From contig CAXBOT010000002.1 of assembly GCA_963977495.1 (NCBI GenBank), positions 202,700 through 266,699 of the forward strand: a DNA stretch of 64,000 bases, in the 5' to 3' direction. This document shows positions 8,281-18,123 of this stretch, piece after piece. The notes below the pieces were generated by a model. The model was not told the origin of the DNA. It did not search any database and saw only the letters and a program-made list of their open reading frames with translations. The stretch's first letter is position 1; each line of letters starts with the position of its first letter. The stretch is from UBA1672 sp963977495 (GTDB lineage: Bacteria > Pseudomonadota > Alphaproteobacteria > Micavibrionales > Micavibrionaceae). The translations under genes and the position numbers were made by a program.

Positions 8281-9302
8281 GTAATGGTGGTTTGCGTTTT
8301 ATTGTGGTGAAGGAAGATGATGACGGGCAGCGGCTTGATCGCTGGATCAAGAAATATGTTCCTGATATGCCTTATGTCCTTGCACAAAAATTGATGCGTA
8401 AGGGGCAGATACGCGCCGATGGAAAGCGCGTAAAGCCTGATACACGCATTGTCATGGGGCAGGAAATCAAAATTCCGCCATTTGACGTTATCGCTTCGGA
8501 TCGCTCCGAGAAGATCAAACAGAAACCTAAAATTACCGACGATGACGTCGCCTTTATGCGTTCATTGGTGATTTATGAAGATGAAGATGTGATCGCCCTG
8601 AACAAGCCATGTGATTTGGCGGTGCAAGGTGGGACGAAAACCAAACGCCATATTGATGGCATGTTAGAGGTCTTTCAAGATGAGGAGGGTGTTGTGCCGC
8701 GCCTTGTGCATCGTCTTGATAAAGATACCAGTGGTATTTTATTGCTGGCACGCTCGGCAAAATGCGCGCGTGAACTTGGGTTTGCCTTTAAGAAACGCGA
8801 AGTGCGTAAAATTTATTGGGCGGTGGTTTCCCCCACACCCGAAGCCTATGAGGGCTCTATCAAAGCGCCGATTGTTAAATCCACAGGCGACTATGAAAAA
8901 ATGATTATCGATGAGGAAGACGGGAAATACGCCCTGACTGAATATGCGGTGATTGAGAATGCAGGGCGCGCCGCCGCGTTTGTTGCGTTTTGGCCGCGCA
9001 CCGGACGCACGCACCAAATTCGTGTGCATGCCTCGGAAGTTTTGGGTTCTGCCGTTTTAGGGGATCGCAAATATCGCGCCGTTAAGGATGAGGAAAGCAA
9101 GTTGATTGATGCTGACCTGGCGGGAATGGATTTAGCGAAACGCATGCATTTACACGCGCACCGTTTGATTTTACCCCACCCGATGAAGCATGGTCAGGTG
9201 TTGGATATTATTGCGCCATTATCGGCTGATTTGGTAAAAAGCTGGAAAAGTTTAGGTTTCGATCACAAATACAAACAAGACCCGTTTGAAGATCTTGATT
9301 GA
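8277..9302 (+). CDS. rluC: 23S rRNA pseudouridine synthase, RluC type
   Basis: Isomerises uridines in 23S rRNA. The 341-residue protein has an N-terminal S4 RNA-binding domain (GQRLDRWIKKYVPDMP, KLMRKGQIRADGKRV) and the RluA-family catalytic domain with ALNKPCDLAVQGG, catalytic HRLDKDTSGILLLAR and the late RTGRTHQIRVHASEVLG and HLHAHRLILPHP. The start at 8277 overlaps the crcB stop (ATGA) and gives the expected N-terminus. RluC (955/2504/2580) specificity is inferred from length and the S4 domain; RluD is the alternative. Confidence 0.85.
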   Translation: MSNGGLRFIVVKEDDDGQRLDRWIKKYVPDMPYVLAQKLMRKGQIRADGKRVKPDTRIVMGQEIKIPPFDVIASDRSEKIKQKPKITDDDVAFMRSLVIYEDEDVIALNKPCDLAVQGGTKTKRHIDGMLEVFQDEEGVVPRLVHRLDKDTSGILLLARSAKCARELGFAFKKREVRKIYWAVVSPTPEAYEGSIKAPIVKSTGDYEKMIIDEEDGKYALTEYAVIENAGRAAAFVAFWPRTGRTHQIRVHASEVLGSAVLGDRKYRAVKDEESKLIDADLAGMDLAKRMHLHAHRLILPHPMKHGQVLDIIAPLSADLVKSWKSLGFDHKYKQDPFEDLD

Positions 9303-9349
9303 AGTGCTGCTTAATTTATAATAACGAAAAATGATGAAACGGATTTTAG

Positions 9350-10936
9350 ATGAGCGACGATTCTTACTTACTGGATTCAAATGATAAAAAAGAAAAACCT
9401 GCATCCAGATGGTATGGGCGTATTCTTAAACTGACTTTTATAATCTGCGCCTTTGTTTTGGTTATCCTGACGGTTTTGGCGAATATGGGCGGCTCGAACG
9501 AGATGCTCAAAGAGGGGGTTGGTGAAACAATCAGTGAATATTTCGGTGGTCGCCCCGTTAAAATGGGACGTTTAAATAATATGAACTTTTTCCCGACGGT
9601 TGCGCTGGATGTTGAAGATATCAGCGTCTATAGCAAACCAGAGGATGTTATTCCCCTTGTAAAGCTGAAAAAATTCCAAGCCTATATGCCCTTTTGGAAT
9701 GTGGCGACCAAAACGCCGCGCATGACCACGTTGTATCTGGAAGGGCTTGAGGCAATCAGGGGGGTGTTTATGCCCGCATCATTGAGCGCCGAAAAGATAT
9801 TCATTGACCATGATATGGAAGCGGGAACCGCCAAGCTACGCGGCAATGGTAAAATAGGTGTGCATCCGTGGAAGTTTGAAATTGATCTGGATGTGAGCGG
9901 ATCAAAGGGGAAATACGGCTATATGGTCGCGCAATCAGCGCCGTTTGTGTTTGACATCGCCGATTTGCATTTTGACGGCACATTTATTAGGGGCGAAGAA
10001 AATTATATAAAATTCGAGAATTTCAATCTGGTTTTTGGTGATAAACGCCTTGGTGGTGATCTGGTCGCGTCAGCGTTGGGAAAACGGTTGCTCAAAATAA
10101 AAGGCACGTTAAAAACTGCGGGCGATCAGACAATATTATCTCCGGATTTGGTGCTTAATTTCTCAGACCAGATGCGCATTGATGTTTCCGGTTCTGTCGG
10201 CTCTGAAAAAATATTGATGACTGATCTTGTCGGTGACCAATCTGTCTTTAGTATTTTCTCAAGGTTTCGTGAAATTATCGGACAAAGCGCAATACCACGC
10301 AGCAGAGATGGTACGCTCGCCTTATTCGGGGGGCATGATATTAATGTTGATTTTGCCCTTAAGAATATTGATCTGGGGGGTAAGACGATGAATGATTTGG
10401 CGTTTAATGTCGTGCAAGATGCGGGACGTATTAAGGCCGGGCCAGTGTTGAGCGTTGGTGAAATGGTGATGCCGGTTGTGATGTTGTTATATAAGCAAGA
10501 TGACGCAAAACTGATTTCTATTGTACAAGATGGTCGTTTTGATACAGCGTTGATGGGGGCATGGCTGAGGCATTTGCCTAAATCCGCGTTGGATCGTGGA
10601 TATGTAGATGTTTCGTGCGGCATCGGGGAATTTACGGAGCAGGGTGATAACATTCATATTGATGCATTCGGTATTGATACCGCGGCAGGTCATATCAAGG
10701 TGAAAGAAAAAACTATTAGGACAGATGACAGTTTTTCTGCTTTACATTTCGTTGAACAATCCAGCGACAAAGAATTAAATAAGGTGGCATTGGCTAAGGA
10801 CTTATATGATTTTGCACAAGGCAGTTTGCAAAAGTCGAAGGAAGGCTCGCCATGTTCGTCATTTGTCTTTCAGGCAAAAGAAAAGACACCACCACCCGCC
10901 GTAGAACCGGAATTGGTTGAACAGGATAATCCATAA
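9350..10936 (+). CDS. AsmA-like membrane-anchored protein
   Basis: A 528-residue protein with a short basic cytosolic N-terminus, one membrane helix at about 26-46 (LTFIICAFVLVILTVLANMGG) and a long beta-rich periplasmic region. The start of the periplasmic part, ISEYFGGRPVKMGRLNNMNFFPTVALDVEDISVY, resembles the chorein-like N-terminal region of AsmA-family proteins, which are linked to lipid transfer between inner and outer membrane. The C-terminus is Pro-rich. It ends two bases before the ATP12 gene, so they are co-transcribed, but there is no clear functional link. Family assignment rests on architecture rather than a sharp motif. Confidence 0.55.
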   Translation: MSDDSYLLDSNDKKEKPASRWYGRILKLTFIICAFVLVILTVLANMGGSNEMLKEGVGETISEYFGGRPVKMGRLNNMNFFPTVALDVEDISVYSKPEDVIPLVKLKKFQAYMPFWNVATKTPRMTTLYLEGLEAIRGVFMPASLSAEKIFIDHDMEAGTAKLRGNGKIGVHPWKFEIDLDVSGSKGKYGYMVAQSAPFVFDIADLHFDGTFIRGEENYIKFENFNLVFGDKRLGGDLVASALGKRLLKIKGTLKTAGDQTILSPDLVLNFSDQMRIDVSGSVGSEKILMTDLVGDQSVFSIFSRFREIIGQSAIPRSRDGTLALFGGHDINVDFALKNIDLGGKTMNDLAFNVVQDAGRIKAGPVLSVGEMVMPVVMLLYKQDDAKLISIVQDGRFDTALMGAWLRHLPKSALDRGYVDVSCGIGEFTEQGDNIHIDAFGIDTAAGHIKVKEKTIRTDDSFSALHFVEQSSDKELNKVALAKDLYDFAQGSLQKSKEGSPCSSFVFQAKEKTPPPAVEPELVEQDNP

Positions 10937-10938
10937 GA

Positions 10939-11652
10939 ATGAAACGATTATATACGCTTGTGTCTTCTGAAAAGACGGCAGAAGGCTATGTTATTTTACT
11001 TGATGGGCGCGTTGTCAAAACAAAGGCGGGGCAACCTTTGTGCACGCCCGTGGAAGACATAGCCAATGAGGTTGTGCAGGAATGGGTGCGTCAGGAGAAG
11101 GTTATCAATCCTGATACCATGCCCTTTACACAAATTCTGAACACAAAAATAGATCGTGTCTCGACAGAGCGCGCACGTATGAGCGATACCATTTTAAAAT
11201 ATCTGGATACGGATTTAATCTGTTACTGCGCTGATACGCCGCAAGGCCTCGTGTCTATGCAAGATAGCCTATGGGCGCCATGGCGTTTATGGGCGGCGGA
11301 GAAATTTGGGCATGCGCCTGAAACGACAACCGGTTTGATCGCCTTGTCACAGCCCTCAGGGCTGCATGACCGTATTGGTGCGTATGTTCAAGGCATTAAT
11401 GATGACCGCTTCACCATTTTACAGATTGCCGTGCCGTTGACCGGTTCTTTGATTTTAGGGGCGGCTTTTTTAGAAGGGGTAGCGCGCGCGCAAGATGTGT
11501 TCGCGGCCTGTTTTGTAGAAGAGAAATTCAAAGACACGTTATATGACGCTGAAAAATACGGGGCTGATCCGCATACTGAATCCCAGCAGGATGCCGTATT
11601 GCGGGATTTACAGGCATGTGAAACCTATTTAAAGGCGATCACAGTCCTGTAA
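10939..11652 (+). CDS. ATP12-family F1-ATPase assembly chaperone
   Basis: A 237-residue homologue of mitochondrial Atp12, which binds the free alpha subunit of F1-ATPase before hexamer assembly; within bacteria it is typical of Alphaproteobacteria. Recognisable segments are VILLDGRVVKTKAGQPLCTP, VVQEWVRQEKVINPDTMPFTQILNTKIDRV, the YLDTDLICYCADTPQGL block and QDSLWAPWRLWAAEKFG. It is cytosolic and has no signal. It is in one unit with the AsmA-like gene two bases upstream. Confidence 0.9.
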   Translation: MKRLYTLVSSEKTAEGYVILLDGRVVKTKAGQPLCTPVEDIANEVVQEWVRQEKVINPDTMPFTQILNTKIDRVSTERARMSDTILKYLDTDLICYCADTPQGLVSMQDSLWAPWRLWAAEKFGHAPETTTGLIALSQPSGLHDRIGAYVQGINDDRFTILQIAVPLTGSLILGAAFLEGVARAQDVFAACFVEEKFKDTLYDAEKYGADPHTESQQDAVLRDLQACETYLKAITVL

Positions 11653-11693
11653 AATTTTCTATTACGACGATAAATTTCCTCGCCCTTTGCCTT

Positions 11694-14138
11694 TTATGTC
11701 TGCTTGGGTACTAACTTGCATAGCATCAAGAATGGGATGCAAAGTAGAGCATAGCAAACACCTGCAATGATCAGGGTTTTATCGATACCCAATGCAATGT
11801 TAAAGGCGATCGCAAGTGAGCTTCCGAGTACGCCTGCTGCGCCGTTAATCCCCCAGAACCATGCGGTAGCGCGTGAGTCGAATGCTTCGGTCAGTCTTAA
11901 CCCTGTCGGGAAACCAAAGCCCATGAGCAAACCTGCAGGTGAGATGATGGCAATACTGACCAATACTCTGGTCACGATGTCGACCTCGGCATAGGTGTGG
12001 AAAATATCACGCAGAATGAAGGACAAGATAATGCCGTATCCACATGTCAGAAGACACCACATAGTTTGTCGCGGTAGTGTGCTTAGTGGGAATTTCTCAG
12101 AGATGAAGCTACCCACGCCTGCAGACATAATCAAACTGAACAACACGACGCTAAGGCCGTATATGGGGTGTCCAAGAAACACACCAAGAGCTTGCAACAG
12201 TGAGATTTCCATGAACATAAAGCCCAATCCGATCAACATGAAATAGACTGTACCGGCTTTGATAAATGTGCTGCCTTTATCTTCTACTGTTTTAAGTAGA
12301 GGGGCGATAATCACAAAACCAACCATCAAGAAAGAAAAGATAATGATGAGATAGAGGTTAAATGTCGCTTTGGCCTGACCCATTGAAACATAGTGCGCTC
12401 CAACCGGTGGGGATAATGCCATTCTGGACACAGCCAACGGCATTGACAGACGCGCCTGATTAAAGAAGAACGGACGCATGTCGGTTGAGGGAGAAACATC
12501 AAAAAACTGCTTTGACGAAATCTCATTAATTTCATCAACACTTGTTGCGCTGATCAAATCACCAAGCAAACCAACGGGTGCTTCCTTGTTCGGAATCAAG
12601 ATGGTTCTGTATTGCTTTTCACGAGCAGTCTTTTCCAAGGCAGCGATTTGTTCTGCCGTAAAGGGGGATTTGCTGACCACAAGAGTTGCAATCGCACCGG
12701 AATTAAACAGAGCAATGTGTTGGCGTGCATCGTGAACACCTAAATTAAACAAGGTTGCCATGGCCACAGAAAGCGAGCGTCCTGTGTCATCCATTGCACT
12801 TGCTGACCAACGGCTTAGTGTGAAGACACCATGATCACTTAAGTCATCCATAAAGATGGTCCACGCATCGGTGGTGTATAAACCATTTTCCGATAGGGCG
12901 AACGCCCCTGCGCCTGTTGCAGCCCACGTGTCGATCAAGCTCATTTGAACCAGATCAAGTTTTTCTTCGTTTTGTCTGAACCAACTGCGCGCTTCTTCGT
13001 TTAAAATGGTTACGCCGGGTTGTTTATAAAGATTCGCATATTCCCGATAGACAGGATTATCTTTCATCAATTTGATTTGCACAGGATTAACATCCAGCGC
13101 GGTTACTTTTTCAACACCGAAATATTTGGCGGACATCAAGTCACGACCACCACCAACGCCGATGATTGCAGCCTTTTTAATGTCAGGCATAGTGTATGCG
13201 ATGTTTGTAACATCAAATTCCAGATATTTGTGTTTACTGAAATCACCGTCAAATTTTGTGATAGGCGTTCCGGCATCGCCATCAATGACGAGCATTTTGA
13301 TAGGGAAGCGTTCATCCATCGGGAAGATTGGTGAAGGACCCCAAGCAAACGGTGTTCTGATTTCTTCATTCATGACCGTTACGCGGGAAATAGAGTTCCA
13401 CTCTTGGTAATCAATTCTCGACATTGGGATGAATTTATCTTTTACCCATAATGGATATAAAAGCGGTGTCGGTAAAAACAAATTGGTCAGCCCTAATCCG
13501 AATGTGATGACAAGGAAGGTCGCCGCCATTTTTTTAAGGTGATAATCTTTACCTGCAAGTGTAACGGTTTTGGGAGCATCGTCGCGTACTGGGAAAGCCA
13601 ATGCAGACATAAAAGCCAAACCGGATAAGAACAATAAAGCCGATGGCGTGTCTATGGTTTCCATCAGAATAAGAGCGGCAATACAGCCTAAGCCTGCGCC
13701 GACCAGATCAACACCATAGGTCTTACCAACGGGGAAAGGGGCGCGTGTTAGACATACGGTAATGGCAACGCCAGCATGATAATAGGCAATACTGGTTGTG
13801 AACGCGGCAATGGGAAGTGTTGCCAATGTTTTTACGGCTTGTTCCGAAAGAATGGGGATGAATAGTTGTCCGGCCAAGGCTACTAATATGAAAAAACCGA
13901 AGGCCATAGAATGCTTTCGGGCAATAAGCGCGTAATCGCGGCGTTGTTCTTCTTCAGACGATCGATAAATTTTAAGAGCGCCAAGTGTCAGGCCAAACAT
14001 AGCCATGCTGATGACGAGGAATGATAAGTGATACCATGATGTCACGGAAAATAATCTTGATTGAAGAATTTGAAGGGACATCACAAGTCCCGATATTAAA
14101 AACACCCCGAAATAGAATGAAAAAGCTTTATTTTTCAT
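11694..14138 (-). CDS. membrane-fused spermidine synthase-like protein
   Basis: An 814-residue protein with three parts: an N-terminal block of about six membrane helices (10-225), a cytosolic Rossmann domain resembling aminopropyltransferases (about 255-490), and a C-terminal block of about seven helices (575-810). The Rossmann motif is IIGVGGGRDLMSAKYFG followed by VTALDVNP; the usual GGGDG reads GGGRD. Later IDTWAATGAGAFALSENGLYT and a strand-rich stretch follow. Polyamine production is therefore uncertain; membrane-fused relatives are poorly characterised. A small membrane protein gene lies 35 bases upstream on the same strand and is probably co-transcribed. Confidence 0.75.
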   Translation of the reverse strand: MKNKAFSFYFGVFLISGLVMSLQILQSRLFSVTSWYHLSFLVISMAMFGLTLGALKIYRSSEEEQRRDYALIARKHSMAFGFFILVALAGQLFIPILSEQAVKTLATLPIAAFTTSIAYYHAGVAITVCLTRAPFPVGKTYGVDLVGAGLGCIAALILMETIDTPSALLFLSGLAFMSALAFPVRDDAPKTVTLAGKDYHLKKMAATFLVITFGLGLTNLFLPTPLLYPLWVKDKFIPMSRIDYQEWNSISRVTVMNEEIRTPFAWGPSPIFPMDERFPIKMLVIDGDAGTPITKFDGDFSKHKYLEFDVTNIAYTMPDIKKAAIIGVGGGRDLMSAKYFGVEKVTALDVNPVQIKLMKDNPVYREYANLYKQPGVTILNEEARSWFRQNEEKLDLVQMSLIDTWAATGAGAFALSENGLYTTDAWTIFMDDLSDHGVFTLSRWSASAMDDTGRSLSVAMATLFNLGVHDARQHIALFNSGAIATLVVSKSPFTAEQIAALEKTAREKQYRTILIPNKEAPVGLLGDLISATSVDEINEISSKQFFDVSPSTDMRPFFFNQARLSMPLAVSRMALSPPVGAHYVSMGQAKATFNLYLIIIFSFLMVGFVIIAPLLKTVEDKGSTFIKAGTVYFMLIGLGFMFMEISLLQALGVFLGHPIYGLSVVLFSLIMSAGVGSFISEKFPLSTLPRQTMWCLLTCGYGIILSFILRDIFHTYAEVDIVTRVLVSIAIISPAGLLMGFGFPTGLRLTEAFDSRATAWFWGINGAAGVLGSSLAIAFNIALGIDKTLIIAGVCYALLCIPFLMLCKLVPKQT

Positions 14139-14173
14139 GCGCTTGACCTAATCTTTTTTAGTTAAAATATGTG

Positions 14174-14728
14174 TTATAATTGTGCATCAGGAACCATCTT
14201 ATATTGTACGATATGTATCCAGCCCTTCACGCAACGCAGAAGAAGGTATAACAATATCGGGAAAAAAGCAATAAAGCCCATCACTTTGATATTATATGCA
14301 TTTTTCTCAAAAAATATGTCATCGCAAATATTGGCGATTTCGATTAAGCGGCTGAAGTTGCCATTGTTCAAGGCGCTGTTTAATGTGTCAAAACAAGGGC
14401 CAAGAGGCTGATAGTCAACCGAAACGAGCAAGTAAAGAACAGCAACGAAACTTGTTATTATAAGGTAAAGGTTGGAGCGCCAGAACGTTCTGATTAAAAA
14501 TGTGGTGTGATTTTCTAACAGGCCGTCTTCTTCCGAATTCATGCGGAAAGAATATATGGTGGCAAGCGTACACACGCAGATCATCAATGCAAAAACAGAG
14601 GCTGCGCTCACTGGTACAATAGCGATAGAGAAGGATAGAAAAAACACAATATAGAGTGCGATAATTTTATAGCGTTCTTTTTGTTTGTTATTGATGATGG
14701 TTTTTATCTCTTCAACTTTTTCTTGCAT
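14174..14728 (-). CDS. small multi-pass membrane protein of unknown function
   Basis: A 184-residue protein with a basic/acidic cytosolic N-terminus (possible short coiled coil, residues 1-22) and four hydrophobic stretches at about 24-42, 43-62, 87-103 and 149-166. The loop between the last two carries three Cys residues. It precedes the membrane-fused spermidine synthase-like gene by 35 bases, which suggests they work together, perhaps as one membrane complex (inference). No family recognised. Confidence 0.6.
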   Translation of the reverse strand: MQEKVEEIKTIINNKQKERYKIIALYIVFFLSFSIAIVPVSAASVFALMICVCTLATIYSFRMNSEEDGLLENHTTFLIRTFWRSNLYLIITSFVAVLYLLVSVDYQPLGPCFDTLNSALNNGNFSRLIEIANICDDIFFEKNAYNIKVMGFIAFFPILLYLLLRCVKGWIHIVQYKMVPDAQL

Positions 14729-14808
14729 ATATACCCCGGAAACAGATCCCTAGTGTTTTAAAACATGCGCATCATGTTTTTTGGACAAATGATGTTTAGG
14801 CAAACAGC

Positions 14809-16623
14809 TTACCGCCGACCAAACAACCGTTCAATCTCTTTTAACGATAATTGGACATAAGTTGGTCTGCCATGGTTGCATTGTCCTGACAAAGGCGTCT
14901 GCTCCATTTGACGTAATAGCGCATTCATCTCTTCGGCGTTGAGGCGCCTTCCTGATCGAACAGAGCCGTGACAGGCCATGGTGGAGAGAATGTGGTTAAT
15001 TTGTTCTTCGAGTAAATCCGCCTTATCATATTCGGCCAATTCATCAATCAGATTGTGGATCAATTCTGTGGTGTTCATGTTTTTACTGAGCAAGGCGGGG
15101 ATGCTTTGCACCGCGATGGCATTGGGGCCAAAGGATTCAATCTCAAGCCCTAAGCGCGCAAAGGTCTGAGCATGCGCAAGTAACTGCTCCATCGCCAGTT
15201 CTTCAAGTTCAATAATATCAGGCGTTAAAAGCCCTTGCTTCTCGACACCTGTTTCGGCCAATTGCGCTTTGAACCGTTCATAGACAAGGCGTTCATGCGC
15301 CGCATGTTGGTCAATAATGACCATGCCGTTTTCGGTTTGGGCGATGATGTAATTTTCATGAATTTGGGCGCGCGCCGCGCCAAGGGGATAGGCTTGTACC
15401 TCTTCCTCATGCTCTGAAATATGCTCAACTTTTCCCGCAGGTTCCATGTCATAGGCGGTTTGCGGCGCGTATTGCAGATGCGCGGCCTCGGCCAAATTAC
15501 CGTGCGAAGAGCGGGCGTAGCTGTAGGGGACGGCTTTGTGCTGTCCGCGATGCAATGGCAAATTTGGGGCGTTGGCGGCGCGCGGGTATGATTGCATGGC
15601 ATTGAGCGTTTGTGTCGCCACAGTGCCGGAGCTTTGAAACCCGCCTTCAAGGATAGCGTGTTTTAAGGCATTGATAATCAGGCCGCGTACGCGCTGCGGG
15701 TCGCGGAAACGCACTTCTGCCTTGGCGGGGTGCACATTCACATCCACCTCCGAAGGGGGCAAGTTTAAAAACAAGGCAAGGACGGGGTGACGATCACGAT
15801 GCAAAACATCGGCATAGGCGGCGCGTACACAACCATGCAGTAACCTGTCTTTGACCGCACGTCCATTGACAAACAGATATTGATATTGCGTTGTGCCGCG
15901 ATGAAAAGTCGGCAGTCCGGCGTAGCCTGTCAGGATGATATCGTCGCGCTCGGCCTCGATATGCATGGCGTTTTCGCCAAATTCTTTTCCTAAAATATTG
16001 CTTAAGCGGCTTTGCATATCAAGAACGGCGTGCAGTTGTAATTTTTTGACGCCGTTATGGGTCAGGGTAAACGCAATGGCGGGATAGGCCATGGCAAGGC
16101 GCGTCACGACGTCTTTGATCGCGCCATATTCTGCGCGCTCTGTTTTCTGGAATTTTAACCGCGCGGGTGTGGCGTAAAATAAATCGCGGATTTCAAGGCG
16201 CGTTCCCTTGGGATGAGAAGACGGACGTACACCGCTTTTCTGTCCCGCTTCGCAGGTGATTTCCCAGCCCTCACCCGCATTTTGGTCATGGGTCTTAATG
16301 GATGTCCGTGACACCGCAGCAATAGAGGCCAAAGCCTCACCGCGAAAGCCCAGATGTTCGATATGGAGTAAATCATCATCCGGTAATTTTGACGTGGCAT
16401 GCCTGTCGAGCGCGGCGTGTAGTTCTTGCTCGGACATACCGCAGCCATTATCGGAGATAACAATTTTGCTTTTGCCGCCATTGTGAATATCAACGTCAAT
16501 GGCTGACGCGCCTGCATCAATGGCGTTTTCCAGTAATTCTTTAACGGCGGCGGCAGGGCGTTCAACAACCTCACCGGCAGCGATCTGATTAATCAGTGTT
16601 TCGGGTAAATATCGTATGCGCAT
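14809..16623 (-). CDS. mutL: DNA mismatch repair protein MutL (endonuclease type)
   Basis: Couples MutS mismatch recognition to downstream repair. The 604-residue protein has the GHKL ATPase (IAAGEVVERPAAAVKELLENAIDAGA, DNGCGM, HLGFRGEALASIA) and transducer domain (NGRAVKD, VDVNVHPAKAEVRF), a linker rich in Ala/His, and a C-terminal dimerisation domain. The C-terminus keeps the nuclease motif DQHAAHERLVYE (DQHA-X2-E-X4-E), plus ACHGSVR and CNHGRPT. MutL with this motif nicks DNA itself, so the cell probably lacks MutH (inference). A perfect 14-base palindrome lies just upstream. Confidence 0.95.
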   Translation of the reverse strand: MRIRYLPETLINQIAAGEVVERPAAAVKELLENAIDAGASAIDVDIHNGGKSKIVISDNGCGMSEQELHAALDRHATSKLPDDDLLHIEHLGFRGEALASIAAVSRTSIKTHDQNAGEGWEITCEAGQKSGVRPSSHPKGTRLEIRDLFYATPARLKFQKTERAEYGAIKDVVTRLAMAYPAIAFTLTHNGVKKLQLHAVLDMQSRLSNILGKEFGENAMHIEAERDDIILTGYAGLPTFHRGTTQYQYLFVNGRAVKDRLLHGCVRAAYADVLHRDRHPVLALFLNLPPSEVDVNVHPAKAEVRFRDPQRVRGLIINALKHAILEGGFQSSGTVATQTLNAMQSYPRAANAPNLPLHRGQHKAVPYSYARSSHGNLAEAAHLQYAPQTAYDMEPAGKVEHISEHEEEVQAYPLGAARAQIHENYIIAQTENGMVIIDQHAAHERLVYERFKAQLAETGVEKQGLLTPDIIELEELAMEQLLAHAQTFARLGLEIESFGPNAIAVQSIPALLSKNMNTTELIHNLIDELAEYDKADLLEEQINHILSTMACHGSVRSGRRLNAEEMNALLRQMEQTPLSGQCNHGRPTYVQLSLKEIERLFGRR

Positions 16624-16633
16624 ATACGCACTA

Positions 16634-16647
16634 TAGCGATATCGCTA
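16634..16647. repeat. perfect 14-bp palindrome upstream of mutL
   Basis: TAGCGATATCGCTA, eleven bases before the mutL start codon. The size and position fit an operator or a methylation/nuclease recognition site, but no regulator is known. Confidence 0.4.
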
Positions 16648-16732
16648 GGGGATTACATCAAAACTATACGGGCTATGGAAAAAAGATGGTGGACGAAACA
16701 TAAACGAGGGCAAAGGCGAAAAAGCCGCTGGT

Positions 16733-18046
16733 TTAAATGCTGCTGAAATCAATGATGGTACCGGTTAATTGAGCATCACTCAGCTTAGCACCTTTTAAAA
16801 TCGCTCCTGTTAAATCGGCGCGTCTTAAATCCGCTCCTGACAGATCGGCATTGGTCAGATCCGCGCCCATTAAGATGGCATCGCGTAAATCACTATCTTG
16901 TAAATCTGAAAAGCGCAGGTCGGCGCCGCTAAGGTCTACTCTATTGAGGCGCACTGTGCCATCGCTCCCCTTGAATTGCAGCGGGCTGAGGCGAGCGTTG
17001 CGTAAATTGACACGCGCCATTTTTACATTTTTCAGATGCGAACCGCGCAAATCGACATTCTCCATATAGCAATCACGGAAATCAGACGCATTGAGGATAG
17101 AGCTTTGTATCGACGCCTTGTTCAAATCGAGTTGTACGAAAGACGCACCGAGCGCGCGTATCGCCGTCAGTGGGTATAGGCGCAAGGCTTCTACGGTGCG
17201 TAGATCATAGCCGCTTAAATCCATTTGCGTGCCTTTAGCGCCGAGGGATTTGATCCATATGCCGTGTTCTTCGAGCATGGCTGTTAGGGTCTGCCCTGAA
17301 TCTTCCAGTTTGATGCCTGCGTTTTTCTGCGTGATTGCGCCAGTGATGTCGATGCCGTAACTTTCGGTATCCTTCATAATTATGCCCGATAATATGGCTT
17401 GCTGCATATTGGCGTGGGTCAGGTTGGAGCCTGATAAATCGGCATTACTGAGGTTCGCTCCATGGAAAATGGCGTGACTGAGATCGGCGTGGCGGGAAAT
17501 CGCGCTGGACAGATCGGCATCTGAAAAATCGGCGTTTCGTGCGCGTGCGCCAGATAAATTGGTATTGGTCATACGTGCGCCTGTTAACATTGTGTGAGAG
17601 CCGCTTGTGCCTGTTCTGATTCGCGCAACCAAATCACCTGTGTCGGCTTTTTGGACGATTTGCCCTTCGCGCATATCAGAGTCGGTCATGTTCGCCCCTG
17701 ATAAATTCGCCCCCGATATTGTCGTGCCCCGTAAATCCGCGCGTGATAAATCGGCATGTGACAGGTCGCAATCGCGTAAATCACAGCCAAAGAAACAAGC
17801 ACTTTTTAAGGTGCACAGGGACATATCCGCGCCGGACAATGTTGATCCTGTAAAGTCGGATTGTGATAAGTCGCGGCTGTGAAAATTTAGGCCGGATAAA
17901 TCTTTATACTGAAAAATGGCGCGGTTCCCGCCGATTTGCCCACGCAAAAACATGCTGTGCCGTGCCAATGCCGCATCAAGATCGGATTGCGCAACAACAG
18001 GGAGTGACCCAGGTTGGGGTATGTTTTTATCATGAGTGCTCAACAT
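16733..18046 (-). CDS. pentapeptide-repeat protein
   Basis: A 437-residue protein made almost entirely of A(D/N)LXX repeats, in two blocks: about 55-235 (for example DLSQSDFTGSTLSGADMSLC, LSHADLSRADLRG) and about 320-430 (LSGADLRFSDLQDSDLRDA and on). A non-repeat segment at about 236-315 separates them. Such repeats fold as right-handed quadrilateral beta-helices. There is no signal peptide, and nothing shows whether it mimics DNA like the Qnr/MfpA proteins. It follows pgi by 77 bases and precedes mutL on the same strand. Confidence 0.85.
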   Translation of the reverse strand: MLSTHDKNIPQPGSLPVVAQSDLDAALARHSMFLRGQIGGNRAIFQYKDLSGLNFHSRDLSQSDFTGSTLSGADMSLCTLKSACFFGCDLRDCDLSHADLSRADLRGTTISGANLSGANMTDSDMREGQIVQKADTGDLVARIRTGTSGSHTMLTGARMTNTNLSGARARNADFSDADLSSAISRHADLSHAIFHGANLSNADLSGSNLTHANMQQAILSGIIMKDTESYGIDITGAITQKNAGIKLEDSGQTLTAMLEEHGIWIKSLGAKGTQMDLSGYDLRTVEALRLYPLTAIRALGASFVQLDLNKASIQSSILNASDFRDCYMENVDLRGSHLKNVKMARVNLRNARLSPLQFKGSDGTVRLNRVDLSGADLRFSDLQDSDLRDAILMGADLTNADLSGADLRRADLTGAILKGAKLSDAQLTGTIIDFSSI

Positions 18047-18123
18047 GCCTTAACTATACCTCAAAACCGCTTGTTTTTCCTTAAATTTTTATAGTTTGTT
18101 TTATCGGAAAAATGCAGGAAATA

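Noticed and set aside
10126..10653. Minus-strand 175-codon frame inside the AsmA-like gene
   Set aside because: Antisense to a long continuous gene; no start signal or family motif.
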